20,443 bases of DNA from NCBI GenBank assembly GCA_019310195.1, contig JAFDET010000016.1, positions 1 through 20,443 of the forward strand, written 5' to 3'. The position numbers and the translations under genes are program-made. This DNA comes from Deltaproteobacteria bacterium (GTDB taxonomy: Bacteria; Myxococcota_A; UBA9160; JAFDET01). Of this stretch, positions 7,203 through 14,386 are shown piece by piece. Position 1 is the stretch's first letter, and every line of letters starts with the position of its first letter. The notes beneath the pieces are model-generated. The model was not told the origin of the DNA, ran no database searches, and saw only the letters and a list, made by a program, of their open reading frames with translations.

Positions 7203-7958
7203 ATGGCCCTTCAGGACGGCCGGCGCCGCGAGATGCGGCGCGTGCTGATCGTCTCGCTGGGGGCTCATCTGGCGGTCATCGCGGTGTTCGCATGGAGCCC
7301 TCGGCTCTCGAACCCCAGGGTGATGGCGCTCCAGGGCGTGGTGGTGGTGGAGCTCCTGGAGGCGCCGGCCGGCGCGGCGCCCGCCGCGGCGCCCAAGCCC
7401 CGGGCGCGACCCGCCAAGAAGACCGTGGTCCTGCCGGACAAGCCCAAGGCGGCCCCCAAGCCCAAGGACAAGCCCGCGCCCAAGAAGGCGGCCGTGAAGC
7501 CGGCGAAGAAGAAGGCGCCGCCGCCGCCCCAGAAGAACCTGGCCGACGTGATGAAGGAGCTGGAGAAGAAGTCCGGGAGTGCGGACGAGGTGGCTGCCGC
7601 GTCCCCGCGCGCCGGCGCGCCGGCGCGCGCTGTGGCCGGCGCCGGGGCTGTCTCCGGGAGCGCTCGCGGCGTGCGGGTGGATCCCGAGGTCGCCGGTTGG
7701 ATGCGCCGCACGCGGATCCACGTGCGCCAGAGCTGGGTCCTGGCACCCGGCTTCCGCAGCCAGGACCTGGAAACCCACGTTTCGGTGCGGATCGATTCCG
7801 GTGGTCGGGTCCAGGGTGGGCCACGCATCACACGTCGTTCCGGAAATCCGTGGTACGACGACTCGGTGGTGCGCGCCCTGGAGAAGGCCAGCCCGCTCCC
7901 GGCGCCGCCGGAGGCCGGCGAGTGGCCGTTCGTGTTCCGGCCGGAGGACCTGATGTGA
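7203..7958 (+). CDS. tolA: TolA-like energy transducer with TonB/TolA C-terminal domain
   Basis: This 251-aa protein has one N-terminal membrane anchor (about residues 13-31), a Pro/Lys/Ala-rich extended periplasmic region (about 50-125) and a C-terminal TonB/TolA-type domain. The latter contains the typical S-G-N-P-W-Y-D-D-S-V-V-R-A-L-E-K-A-S-P-L-P segment near 215-235. It should link the TolQR motor to TolB and Pal across the periplasm. The stalk is much shorter than in enteric TolA. The order tolR-tolA-tolB supports TolA rather than TonB. The SD before the ATG at 7203 is weak. The stop overlaps the tolB start (TGATG at 7956-7960). Confidence 0.88.
   Translation: MALQDGRRREMRRVLIVSLGAHLAVIAVFAWSPRLSNPRVMALQGVVVVELLEAPAGAAPAAAPKPRARPAKKTVVLPDKPKAAPKPKDKPAPKKAAVKPAKKKAPPPPQKNLADVMKELEKKSGSADEVAAASPRAGAPARAVAGAGAVSGSARGVRVDPEVAGWMRRTRIHVRQSWVLAPGFRSQDLETHVSVRIDSGGRVQGGPRITRRSGNPWYDDSVVRALEKASPLPAPPEAGEWPFVFRPEDLM
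7606..7629. repeat. 24-bp perfect GC palindrome inside tolA
   Basis: The 24 bp at 7606-7629 are composed only of G and C and are their own reverse complement, with GCCGGC units. They lie in the Ala/Arg/Pro linker of TolA. They probably reflect low-complexity codon choice for Ala, Arg, Gly and Pro rather than a functional site. Confidence 0.8.
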
Positions 7959-9289
7959 TGCGCCTGGGGGGGGCGTTGATCCTGGCCGTTCTGTTGCTGG
8001 CCGGCGCGGCCCGGGACGCCGCTGCGCAGCGGCCGGCGGTCATCGTGACGGATCCGTCGGCGCGGGCGTTCAAGGCTGCGATCCAGCGCTTTACGGATCA
8101 GCAGGCGGTCCCCGATGCGCAGCGCCTGACGGAGCTGCGCGAGCGCATTGGCGCCGCCCTGGTGTTCTCCAAGGTCTTCGCGGTGATCGACCCGAAGGCC
8201 TTCCTGGGGCCCGACGAGACCGCGGGCCTGGACGGGGTGCCGCCTCCGGTGTGTCCCGACTGGAGCCAGATCGGCGCGGACGCCCTGATCGAGGGCACGG
8301 TCGTCACCGAGCCCCGCGGTATGGCCGTGCAGTTCCACGTCTGGGACGTGGTGCGCTGCCGGCGGCTCAAGCGCAAGCGCTACTTCGGCAATCCCGGCGA
8401 TGTGGACGTGATCGCCCGGCGCATCGCGGACGACGTGATCGAGGCCTTTACCGGCCGCCACGGGATGTCGAGCACGGAAATCGCCTTCGTCTCGGACCGC
8501 AGCGGACGCAAGGAGATCTACGTGATGAACTCGGACGGTACGGACGTCCGGGGCGCCACGCGGAACCGCTCGATCAACGCCTTCCCCGACTGGTCCCCAA
8601 AGGGCAACGAGATCATCTACACCTCGTACCGCCTGGGCGGGCAGCCGACCCTCTTCCTGCTGACCCGGGGGCGCCGGAAGCCCGGGCAGCTGCTGTCCAC
8701 CCTCGACGACTCGGCGCCCATCTACCGCGGGACCTTCGATCCCAAGGGGAGCCGGATCGCCTTCGTCATGTCCGTGAACGGCGCGCCGGAGCTCTTCACC
8801 TCCCGGCGGGACGGCCGTGGCCTGAAGCGGCTGACCAAGCACCGGGCCATCGACATCTCGCCGGCCTGGTCCCCGGACGGCCGGCGGATGGCCTTCGTCT
8901 CGGACCGCTCCGGGGCTCCCCAGCTCTACATGATGGGCTCAGACGGCTCAAACGTCCGTCGACTGACGTACGACGGGGCCTACAATACCAGCCCGGCATG
9001 GTCGCCGGACGGCAACTGGATCGCATACGAGTCACGCGTGGGGGGACAGTTCGACATCTGGATCATCGATCCGGCGGGAACCAGCAGCAGCCCGCTGGTG
9101 ACGCATCCCCGGAGCGACGAGGGTCCGACCTGGTCTCCCGACGGCCGCTGGTTGGCATTCTCGTCCACTCGGCGAGGAAATGCGGATATCTATGCGGTTG
9201 GAATCGACGGAAAGAATCTGCGCCGCCTGACCAAGGGCGCGGGAAACAACACGAGCCCCGCTTGGGGGCCGCACCCGGCGGCGCGCTAG
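7958..9289 (+). CDS. tolB: Tol-Pal system periplasmic beta-propeller protein TolB
   Basis: This 443-aa protein has a cleavable signal peptide (about residues 1-24, ending A-A-A-Q), an N-terminal TolB domain (about 27-165) and a C-terminal six-bladed propeller. The propeller repeats read F-V-S-D-R-S-G, then Y-V-M-N-S-D-G, then P-A-W-S-P-D-G, the PD40/WD40-like TolB blade pattern. TolB binds Pal at the outer membrane and TolA from the inner-membrane motor, regulating release of Pal from peptidoglycan. The ATG at 7958 overlaps the tolA stop, with GGAGG about 10 nt upstream. Length and domain order match the family. Pal follows after 30 nt. Confidence 0.95.
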   Translation: MRLGGALILAVLLLAGAARDAAAQRPAVIVTDPSARAFKAAIQRFTDQQAVPDAQRLTELRERIGAALVFSKVFAVIDPKAFLGPDETAGLDGVPPPVCPDWSQIGADALIEGTVVTEPRGMAVQFHVWDVVRCRRLKRKRYFGNPGDVDVIARRIADDVIEAFTGRHGMSSTEIAFVSDRSGRKEIYVMNSDGTDVRGATRNRSINAFPDWSPKGNEIIYTSYRLGGQPTLFLLTRGRRKPGQLLSTLDDSAPIYRGTFDPKGSRIAFVMSVNGAPELFTSRRDGRGLKRLTKHRAIDISPAWSPDGRRMAFVSDRSGAPQLYMMGSDGSNVRRLTYDGAYNTSPAWSPDGNWIAYESRVGGQFDIWIIDPAGTSSSPLVTHPRSDEGPTWSPDGRWLAFSSTRRGNADIYAVGIDGKNLRRLTKGAGNNTSPAWGPHPAAR

Positions 9290-9319
9290 GGTGGACGCAC
9301 GGTAAGGAGGGTCCGTAGC

Positions 9320-9856
9320 ATGAAGTTCGGAAACGCGAGAAGCATCGGGGTGTTGGTGCTGGCCGCAGGTCTGGCGCTGGCGGTCGGCTGCTCGTCCGAC
9401 GACGGTCCGGAGGGCATGGACGCCGGCGGGGCCGGCGGCGGTGGATACGAAGACATGGGGTCCGGTGTCTCGGGCGGCGACATCGCCGGCCGCAGCGCCG
9501 AGGGCACCGAGGCGGCGCGCCGAATGGGCCTGCGCACCATCTACTTCGATTACGACCAGTCGTCGATCCGCAGCGATGCGCGCCAGGCACTGCGCAACAA
9601 TTTCGACATCCTGCGCCAACGCGGTGACGTACGCGTCGAGCTCCAGGGCAATTGCGACGAACGGGGCAGCTCGGAGTACAACTTCGCCCTGGGCGAGCGC
9701 CGCGCGAAGGCAGTGCGGGACTACCTGGTGCAGCTCGGGCTGTCGTCGGGTCAGATGACGTCGGTCTCCTTCGGCGAGGAGAACCCGGCGGTCATGGGGC
9801 ACGGCGAGTCGGCGTTCAGCAAGAACCGTCGCGTGGACTTCGCCGTCCTGCCGTGA
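9320..9856 (+). CDS. pal: Peptidoglycan-associated lipoprotein Pal
   Basis: This 178-aa protein has a lipoprotein signal peptide with lipobox L-A-V-G-C (Cys24), a Gly/Asp-rich linker (about 30-65) and a C-terminal OmpA-type peptidoglycan-binding domain. That domain starts at I-Y-F-D-Y-D-Q-S, followed by C-D-E-R-G-S-S-E-Y-N-F-A-L-G-E-R-R-A and ends in K-N-R-R-V-D-F. Pal anchors the outer membrane to peptidoglycan and is the terminal target of the Tol motor. An Asn precedes C-D-E-R-G where many homologues have His. The SD AAGGAGG lies 9 nt before the ATG. Its stop overlaps the cpoB start (GTGA at 9853-9856). Confidence 0.96.
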   Translation: MKFGNARSIGVLVLAAGLALAVGCSSDDGPEGMDAGGAGGGGYEDMGSGVSGGDIAGRSAEGTEAARRMGLRTIYFDYDQSSIRSDARQALRNNFDILRQRGDVRVELQGNCDERGSSEYNFALGERRAKAVRDYLVQLGLSSGQMTSVSFGEENPAVMGHGESAFSKNRRVDFAVLP

Positions 9857-10638
9857 GGGGGCTTGGCTTCGCGGTGCTGCTGCTGGGGCTCCCGGCCCTG
9901 GGCTGCGCGACGACGTCGGATCTCCGGCAGCTGGAGAACCGGGTCGCCACGCTCTCGGGTGGCGAGGTGGGCGAGCAGACGCGGACGCAGCTCGCCGACC
10001 TGACGGCGCGGGTGGATGCGTTGAACCGGGAGATCGACGAGCTTCGCGGCTCGCTCGAGGTGGCCAACCACCGCGCCGACCAGGCGTTGGAGGAGGCGCG
10101 CCGCGCGCGGCAGGATGCCGATTCGGCCGCGCGCGGGGGGGCGGCGCCGGCCCCCGCGTACCCGGCGGAAGGCGGGGGAGCGCCCCCGCCGGCGGCTCCG
10201 GGGGGCATGCAGCCGGAGATCGAGAACAGCCCGGGCGCGCTCTCGGCGTCGTCGGCGGAGATGCAGCAGTACCGCCAGGCGTACGGCGCGTGGCGGCGCG
10301 GTGAAGTCCAGGCCTGTATTGAAGGCTTCCGTGAGTTCTTGCAGAATTACAGCGCTTCGCCCTATGCGGACGATGCTCTGTACTGGATGGCCGACTGCTA
10401 CTACAAGCAGGGAGACCAGGAAAAGGCGATTCTTCGCTTCGCCAAGGTGGTCGAGATGTATCCCGCCGGCAACAAGGCTCCGGATGCGCTCTATCGGCAA
10501 GGTGAAGTTCTGCTGAATCTCGGGCCGAGCTACTCAAATGCGGCCCGGGATGTTTTCCAACGGGTCCTGACGGAGTACCCTGATTCGCCGCGGGCCGACG
10601 AGGCCCAGAGGCAGCTCGAACGGCTCAGCGCGGGGTAG
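9853..10638 (+). CDS. cpoB: Tol-Pal associated TPR protein CpoB (YbgF)
   Basis: This is a protein of about 261 aa. It has a hydrophobic leader with Cys18 (L-P-A-L-G-C), so it may be a lipoprotein, although the lipobox is not ideal. A coiled-coil trimerisation region (about 24-90, L-E-N-R-V-A-T-L-S to A-L-E-E-A-R-R-A) is followed by a Pro/Ala/Gly-rich linker and three TPR-like repeats (about 137-258, e.g. G-A-W-R-R-G, A-L-Y-W-M-A-D-C-Y-Y-K-Q-G-D). In E. coli CpoB coordinates Tol function with peptidoglycan synthesis at division. The GTG at 9853 overlaps the pal stop by 4 nt, giving strong translational coupling. The frame is open further upstream inside pal, but only this start gives a leader peptide. 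Confidence 0.92.
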   Translation: MRGLGFAVLLLGLPALGCATTSDLRQLENRVATLSGGEVGEQTRTQLADLTARVDALNREIDELRGSLEVANHRADQALEEARRARQDADSAARGGAAPAPAYPAEGGGAPPPAAPGGMQPEIENSPGALSASSAEMQQYRQAYGAWRRGEVQACIEGFREFLQNYSASPYADDALYWMADCYYKQGDQEKAILRFAKVVEMYPAGNKAPDALYRQGEVLLNLGPSYSNAARDVFQRVLTEYPDSPRADEAQRQLERLSAG

Positions 10639-10668
10639 CGCAGAGCGCAGGATGCTTGGAGTGAGACG

Positions 10669-11031
10669 TTGAGAAAGCGTGACCAGGAGCGGTTCCGGAA
10701 GATCCTCATTCAGCAGCGCGACGCGCTGCTGGGCAACGCGCAACGCGCGATGGGCGGGGACCTGAATCTGGACCCGGACGACCTTCCGGACGAGATCGAC
10801 ACCGCGTCGTCTGATCAGGGGCTCGCCTTCATCGGTCGGCTTCGCGAGCGCGAGCGCGGCTTGATGAACAAGATCATGGGCGCGCTCAAGAAGATCGAGG
10901 ACGGCGTCTACGGTGCCTGCGAGTCGTGTGGCGAGGACATCGGGACCAAGCGGCTGGAGGCTCGCGCCGTGGCCGAGCTGTGCATAGACTGCAAGGCCCA
11001 GCAGGAGAAGCTCGAACGCGGAATGGGCTGA
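10669..11031 (+). CDS. dksA: DksA/TraR family RNA polymerase secondary-channel regulator
   Basis: This 120-aa protein has a coiled-coil N-terminal half and a zinc finger with spacing C-x2-C-x17-C-x2-C (C-E-S-C ... C-I-D-C). The coiled-coil tip keeps the D-x-x-D-x-A pattern (D-E-I-D-T-A) that contacts the RNA polymerase active-site region in DksA. It probably works with (p)ppGpp to reset transcription during starvation. It is shorter at the N-terminus than E. coli DksA. The start is TTG at 10669, supported by GGAG 7 nt upstream; no ATG or GTG fits. It lies 30 nt after cpoB and 16 nt before tsaD, so it appears to be part of the same transcript. Confidence 0.9.
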   Translation: MRKRDQERFRKILIQQRDALLGNAQRAMGGDLNLDPDDLPDEIDTASSDQGLAFIGRLRERERGLMNKIMGALKKIEDGVYGACESCGEDIGTKRLEARAVAELCIDCKAQQEKLERGMG

Positions 11032-11047
11032 CCGCCCACGCCGTGCG

Positions 11048-12088
11048 ATGACGGCTCCCGCGCTCGTACTCGGGATCGAGAGTTCGTGTGACGAGCTGGC
11101 CGCCGCGGTCGTGCGCGATGGCAGCGAGATTCTGGCGAGCCGCGTCCGCGAGCAGGTGGACGTGCACGCGCCCTACGGCGGAGTCGTCCCGGAGCTGGCC
11201 TCACGGGACCACGTACGCGGTGTGTCGGCAGTCGCCGAGGCGGCGCTTGCGCAGGCGGGCGTGACGCCGGAATCGCTCTCGGCCGTCGCGGCGACCGCAG
11301 GCCCGGGCCTGGTGGGCTCCCTGCTCGTGGGGTTGTCCTTCGGCAAGGCTCTGGCCTTTCGCCTGGGCGTCCCGTTCGTCGGAGTCCACCATCTGGAGGG
11401 TCACCTGATCTCCGCGGAGCTGGCGGACGCGCGGCTCGTGCCCCCCTACGTGGGCCTCGTGGTGTCGGGGGGGCACACCGCCCTGTATCGCGTCGACTCT
11501 CGCGCGGCGCGGGCGGTTCTCCTGGGCCAGACGCGCGATGACGCGGTGGGCGAAGCCTTCGACAAGGTGGCCAAGCTGCTGGGCCTGCCGTATCCGGGCG
11601 GACCGGCGCTCTCCCGCGTGGCCGGCTCGGGGGATCCGGCAGCCGTAGCGTTTCCGCGGCCGCTCGCCGGCGAGCCGGGCTATGACTTCTCCTACAGCGG
11701 CCTGAAGACGGCCGTGCTGCGCGAAGTGGAACGCCGGCGTCCGCTCGGCGAGCAGGACGTGGCCGACCTGGCCGCCTCTTTCGAAGCCGCGGCGATCGAC
11801 GTGCTGGTGGCGCGCGCACGGCGTGCGCTGCGCGACGAGGGGATCGGCCGGCTTGCCGTGGTGGGCGGCGTGGCCGCCAACCGCCGGCTGCGCGAACGCA
11901 TGGCGGAGGCCGCGAAGGCCGATGGCTTCCTGGCGGTCTTCCCGCCGCGCGAGTTCTGCACCGACAACGCCGTGATGGTGGCTGCCGCCGGGGCGCGCAT
12001 GCTGGCGTCGGGGGTCCGGCATGCCCTGGATCTGGAAGCCTTCTCGCGACGTCCGCTCGGCTCTGCCGTCCCGGAGCCCAGTCGGTGA
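11048..12088 (+). CDS. tsaD: tRNA N6-threonylcarbamoyladenosine transferase TsaD
   Basis: This 346-aa protein belongs to the Kae1/TsaD (ASKHA) family at normal length. It begins with the E-S-S-C-D-E motif (11-16). It has the metal-binding H-H-L-E-G-H block (His115, His119) and S-G-G-H-T in the nucleotide site. Near the C-terminus is C-T-D-N-A-V-M, whose Asp completes the metal site. With TsaB, TsaE and TsaC it transfers threonylcarbamoyl to A37 of ANN-decoding tRNAs. None of its partner genes lie in this window. Its stop overlaps the rsmA GTG (GTGA, 12085-12088). Confidence 0.97.
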   Translation: MTAPALVLGIESSCDELAAAVVRDGSEILASRVREQVDVHAPYGGVVPELASRDHVRGVSAVAEAALAQAGVTPESLSAVAATAGPGLVGSLLVGLSFGKALAFRLGVPFVGVHHLEGHLISAELADARLVPPYVGLVVSGGHTALYRVDSRAARAVLLGQTRDDAVGEAFDKVAKLLGLPYPGGPALSRVAGSGDPAAVAFPRPLAGEPGYDFSYSGLKTAVLREVERRRPLGEQDVADLAASFEAAAIDVLVARARRALRDEGIGRLAVVGGVAANRRLRERMAEAAKADGFLAVFPPREFCTDNAVMVAAAGARMLASGVRHALDLEAFSRRPLGSAVPEPSR

Positions 12089-12936
12089 GCGGAACGCAGG
12101 TTCGCGCGTTGCTGGAGCGCCACGGCCTGCGACCGCGCCGCGACCTGGGACAGAACTTCCTCGTCGACGACAAGCTGGCGGCGCGCCTGGCCGAGCGGGC
12201 TGGCGTCGCGTCCGACGATACAGTCATCGAGATTGGCGCCGGCCTGGGCGTGCTGACCCGGGCCCTGGCGGTGCGCGCGCGCCGGGTCGTGGCGCTGGAG
12301 GTCGATGCCGGGCTGGTGCGGCTGCTGAAGGCCGAAGGCGACCTGCCGGCGCACGTGGAACTCCGGCACGTCGACGCACTGCGGGTGGATCTGGCCGGCC
12401 TGGCGCGGGAGCTGGGGTCCCGGGTGCGGGTGGTGGCGAACCTGCCCTACTCGGTGTCGTCGCCGCTGCTGCGGGCGCTGCTCGCGGCGCGAGGGCTGCT
12501 GCTGGACTGGTCGGTGCTGGTCCAGCGCGAGGTGGCGGCGCGCATCGCGGCGTCCCCCGGTGGCAAGGACTACGGGTCGCTGGCGGTACTGCACGCCCTG
12601 ACCACCCGCGTGGAGCGAACCGGCGACCTGAGGCCGGGCTGCTTCCATCCGCGCCCGCGGGTGATGTCGACCACCTTGCGGATCACCCCCCGGGCCGACG
12701 CCGCCGTGCGGCTGGACGCCGGGGGCGACGAGCTCGAGGCCGTGGAGCGGGTGGCGCGCGCGGCCTTCGGCACCCGTCGCAAGACCCTCGCCAACGCCCT
12801 GCGCGGCAGCCCGAGGCTGGACTGCAGCGACGTCGAGGCGTGGATCGCGGCCGCCGGGCTCGATCCCGGTGCGCGGGCCGAGACGATCGCACCGGAAGGT
12901 TTCCTGGCCCTGGCACGAAGCCGGAACGCTGTATGA
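12085..12936 (+). CDS. rsmA: 16S rRNA (adenine1518-N6/adenine1519-N6)-dimethyltransferase RsmA (KsgA)
   Basis: This 283-aa protein has all KsgA landmarks. It has G-Q-N-F-L-V-D (22-28), the SAM-binding E-I-G-A-G-L-G (49-55), the catalytic N-L-P-Y (119-122), the F-H-P-R-P-R-V motif and the C-terminal A-F-G-T-R-R-K-T-L-A-N-A-L. It dimethylates two adjacent adenosines in helix 45 of 16S rRNA during late 30S assembly. The GTG start overlaps the tsaD stop, and its own stop overlaps the next ATG (ATGA, 12933-12936), so three genes are chained by overlaps. A pairing of tsaD with rsmA keeps two translation-fidelity modification enzymes together. Confidence 0.96.
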   Translation: MSGTQVRALLERHGLRPRRDLGQNFLVDDKLAARLAERAGVASDDTVIEIGAGLGVLTRALAVRARRVVALEVDAGLVRLLKAEGDLPAHVELRHVDALRVDLAGLARELGSRVRVVANLPYSVSSPLLRALLAARGLLLDWSVLVQREVAARIAASPGGKDYGSLAVLHALTTRVERTGDLRPGCFHPRPRVMSTTLRITPRADAAVRLDAGGDELEAVERVARAAFGTRRKTLANALRGSPRLDCSDVEAWIAAAGLDPGARAETIAPEGFLALARSRNAV

Positions 12937-13214
12937 CGCCTCAGGAGATGCGCGATGCCCTGGCCGACCTGGCCCGCGAGGCTGGGCTCGACGTTCGCGT
13001 CGCCACGGGGCCCCGCGAGGTGGAGCCCGGCATCCCGGTCCAGAGCGGCGTGTGCCGGGTGCGGGACAAGCTCTGGGTGATCCTGGCGGCTGGGGACAGC
13101 TTCGAGGACCACATCCAGACCCTCGTGGAGGCCTTGCGCACCCACGCCGGAGCGTCGCTGGAGTCGCGCTATCTGCCTCCTGCGGTCCGAGCCCGGCTGG
13201 AGGGGGCCGATTGA
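12933..13214 (+). CDS. Small conserved-looking protein of unknown function coupled to rsmA
   Basis: This 93-aa soluble protein has no signal or membrane segment. It starts M-T-P-Q-E-M-R-D-A-L and contains a central S-G-V-C-R-V-R-D-K-L-W-V-I-L block and a C-terminal Y-L-P-P-A-V-R-A-R-L motif. The pattern (an N-terminal helix, a C-x-V/L-R strand pair, a helix, then Y-L-P-P-A-V-R) resembles short unannotated proteins I associate with several bacterial phyla, but I cannot name the family. Coding is supported by the ATGA overlap with rsmA and sensible amino-acid composition. It is the last gene before the panB leader. Its position suggests shared expression with ribosome and tRNA modification genes, nothing more. 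Confidence 0.75.
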   Translation: MTPQEMRDALADLAREAGLDVRVATGPREVEPGIPVQSGVCRVRDKLWVILAAGDSFEDHIQTLVEALRTHAGASLESRYLPPAVRARLEGAD

Positions 13215-13223
13215 GCTCGGCCC

Positions 13224-13252
13224 TTGACCCTCGAAACGGCTGCTTCTAGCCT
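13224..13252 (+). promoter_or_regulatory. Candidate sigma-70 promoter of the pan operon
   Basis: TTGACC (13224-13229) is followed after 17 nt by TAGCCT (13247-13252). The predicted transcription start near 13259 falls exactly at the base of the first bulged-A hairpin, which supports the call. It would give a 5' leader of about 300 nt before the panB ATG. Confidence 0.5.
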
Positions 13253-13259
13253 CTCTGCC

Positions 13260-13396
13260 GTGAGGGGAATCGCACGGTGCGATCTCCATCGCAAAACACC
13301 CCGGGTGGCCCTCGCCGAAGGGCTCCGGAAAACATAGGAACGTCGCCTCACCTCAGCCCGAACACTGCTTGGATCCGCTGCGGCGGACCGAGACGG
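13260..13396 (+). ncRNA. Probable tandem pan RNA motif in the panBCD leader
   Basis: Two hairpins share an unusual design. Hairpin 1 (13260-13292) has a 4-bp base, a bulged A on the 3' side (13288), 4 bp (one G-U), a bulged A on the 5' side (13268), a 6-bp top stem and a CGG triloop. Hairpin 2 (13365-13396) has a 3-bp base, a 3' bulged A (13393), 5 bp, a 5' bulged A (13373), a 5-bp top stem and a TGCG loop. The published pan motif is described as a stem with two highly conserved bulged adenosines, often in tandem, upstream of panB/panC/panD, including in deltaproteobacteria. Between the two lies a third hairpin (13301-13328) with CCGG base pairs and a GCCCT/AGGGC stem. The fold was drawn by hand, and the match to the motif's sequence consensus was not tested. 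Confidence 0.62.
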
Positions 13397-13423
13397 GGGC
13401 GAGCAAAGGTGAACCGACGTGCA

Positions 13424-13458
13424 GGAGCGGGCCCGCCCGCCAGTTCGGGCGACCCTCC
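13424..13458 (+). other. Additional leader hairpin before the panB terminator
   Basis: A strong stem CGCCCG/CGGGCG (13434-13439 with 13446-13451) closes a CCAGTT loop. It is extended below by GGG/CCC across a small internal loop and by GGA/TCC across a 2-nt bulge. It separates the tandem hairpins from the terminator and may be part of the expression platform. Its role is unknown. Confidence 0.5.
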
Positions 13459-13473
13459 AAGCCGTCGTGGATC

Positions 13474-13507
13474 CGCGCCTCCGGTTTACCGGATGGCGCG
13501 TTTTTTT
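13474..13507 (+). terminator. Intrinsic terminator / attenuator just upstream of panB
   Basis: The stem CGCGCC plus TCCGG pairs with CCGGA plus GGCGCG (one bulged T at 13494) around a TTTA loop. It is followed at once by seven T (13501-13507). It lies only about 50 nt before the panB ATG and about 260 nt after the previous gene, so it is better placed to attenuate panBCD than to end the upstream operon. An 11-nt stretch downstream (13512-13522) can pair with the 5' arm at 10 of 11 positions. Confidence 0.85.
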
Positions 13508-13559
13508 GTTTCCGGAGACGCGACGCGAATGGCACCCCGGGATCGCCCGGAGAGCCGCC

Positions 13560-14384
13560 ATGTCGACTGTGAGCGCCGCAACCCGGGAGCACCGCACGAC
13601 GATCCGCTCGCTGGCGCGCAAGAAGCGCCGCGGCGAGCGCATCGCGATGCTCACCGCGTACGACTTCACCTTCGCCCGCATCTTCGATGCTGCAGGGATC
13701 GACGTCCTGCTGGTGGGCGACTCCCTGGGCAACGTGGTCCAGGGGCGCGACACGACCCTGCCGGTCACGCTGGACGAGACCGTCTACCACACGCGCATGG
13801 TGGCGCGAGGCGCGGCCCGTGCGCTGGTGGTGGCCGACATGCCCTTCGGCTCCTACCAGGTCTGCGCCGAGGATGCAGTCCGTGCCGCGGTGCGCCTGGT
13901 CAAGGAGGGCGGAGCCCACGCGGTCAAGCTCGAGGGCGGGCAAGGCGTGCGCGAGGCCATCGCGCGGATCTGCGCGGCGGGCATCCCGGTCATGGGCCAC
14001 GTCGGGCTCACGCCCCAGTCGATTCACCAGATGGGCGGCTTCCGGGTGCAGGGTCGAGGCGAGGAGGGACGCAAGCGGGTCCTGGCCGACGCGCGCGCGG
14101 TGGAGGAGGCGGGCGCCTTCTCCGTGGTCCTGGAAGGCATGCCGGCACCGCTGGCCGCGGAGCTGACAGCGTCGCTGCGGATCCCCACCATCGGGATCGG
14201 AGCGGGCGTCGACTGCGACGGCCAGGTGCTGGTGATGCACGACATGCTCGGCCTCAGCGACTGGACGCCGAGCTTCGTGAAGCAGTACGCGAACCTGGGG
14301 GCGCTGGCCTCGAAGGCGGCGCGGGCCTTCGCCGAAGAGGTGGCCGAGGCCAAGTTCCCCGCCGACGAGCACACCTATCGATAG
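13560..14384 (+). CDS. panB: 3-methyl-2-oxobutanoate hydroxymethyltransferase PanB
   Basis: This 274-aa protein catalyses the first step of pantothenate synthesis, adding a hydroxymethyl group from 5,10-methylene-THF to 2-oxoisovalerate to make ketopantoate. The L-T-A-Y-D start of the TIM barrel, the metal ligands in V-G-D-S (Asp54) and V-A-D-M-P (Asp93), and the substrate-site V-K-L-E-G-G (Glu125) are all present, as is G-I-G-A-G in the last third. I chose ATG at 13560 because GGAG lies 7 nt upstream and family homology starts here. The frame is open back to 13419, but that part encodes the terminator hairpin and is not coding. It is first of three overlapping or adjacent pan genes. Confidence 0.96.
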   Translation: MSTVSAATREHRTTIRSLARKKRRGERIAMLTAYDFTFARIFDAAGIDVLLVGDSLGNVVQGRDTTLPVTLDETVYHTRMVARGAARALVVADMPFGSYQVCAEDAVRAAVRLVKEGGAHAVKLEGGQGVREAIARICAAGIPVMGHVGLTPQSIHQMGGFRVQGRGEEGRKRVLADARAVEEAGAFSVVLEGMPAPLAAELTASLRIPTIGIGAGVDCDGQVLVMHDMLGLSDWTPSFVKQYANLGALASKAARAFAEEVAEAKFPADEHTYR

Positions 14385-14386
14385 GT

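Noticed and set aside
13371..13474. GGATCC at 13371-13376 and 13469-13474 as a long-range closing helix of the leader
   Set aside because: GGATCC is self-complementary so any two copies can pair; the first copy is better explained inside the bulged-A hairpin 13365-13396.
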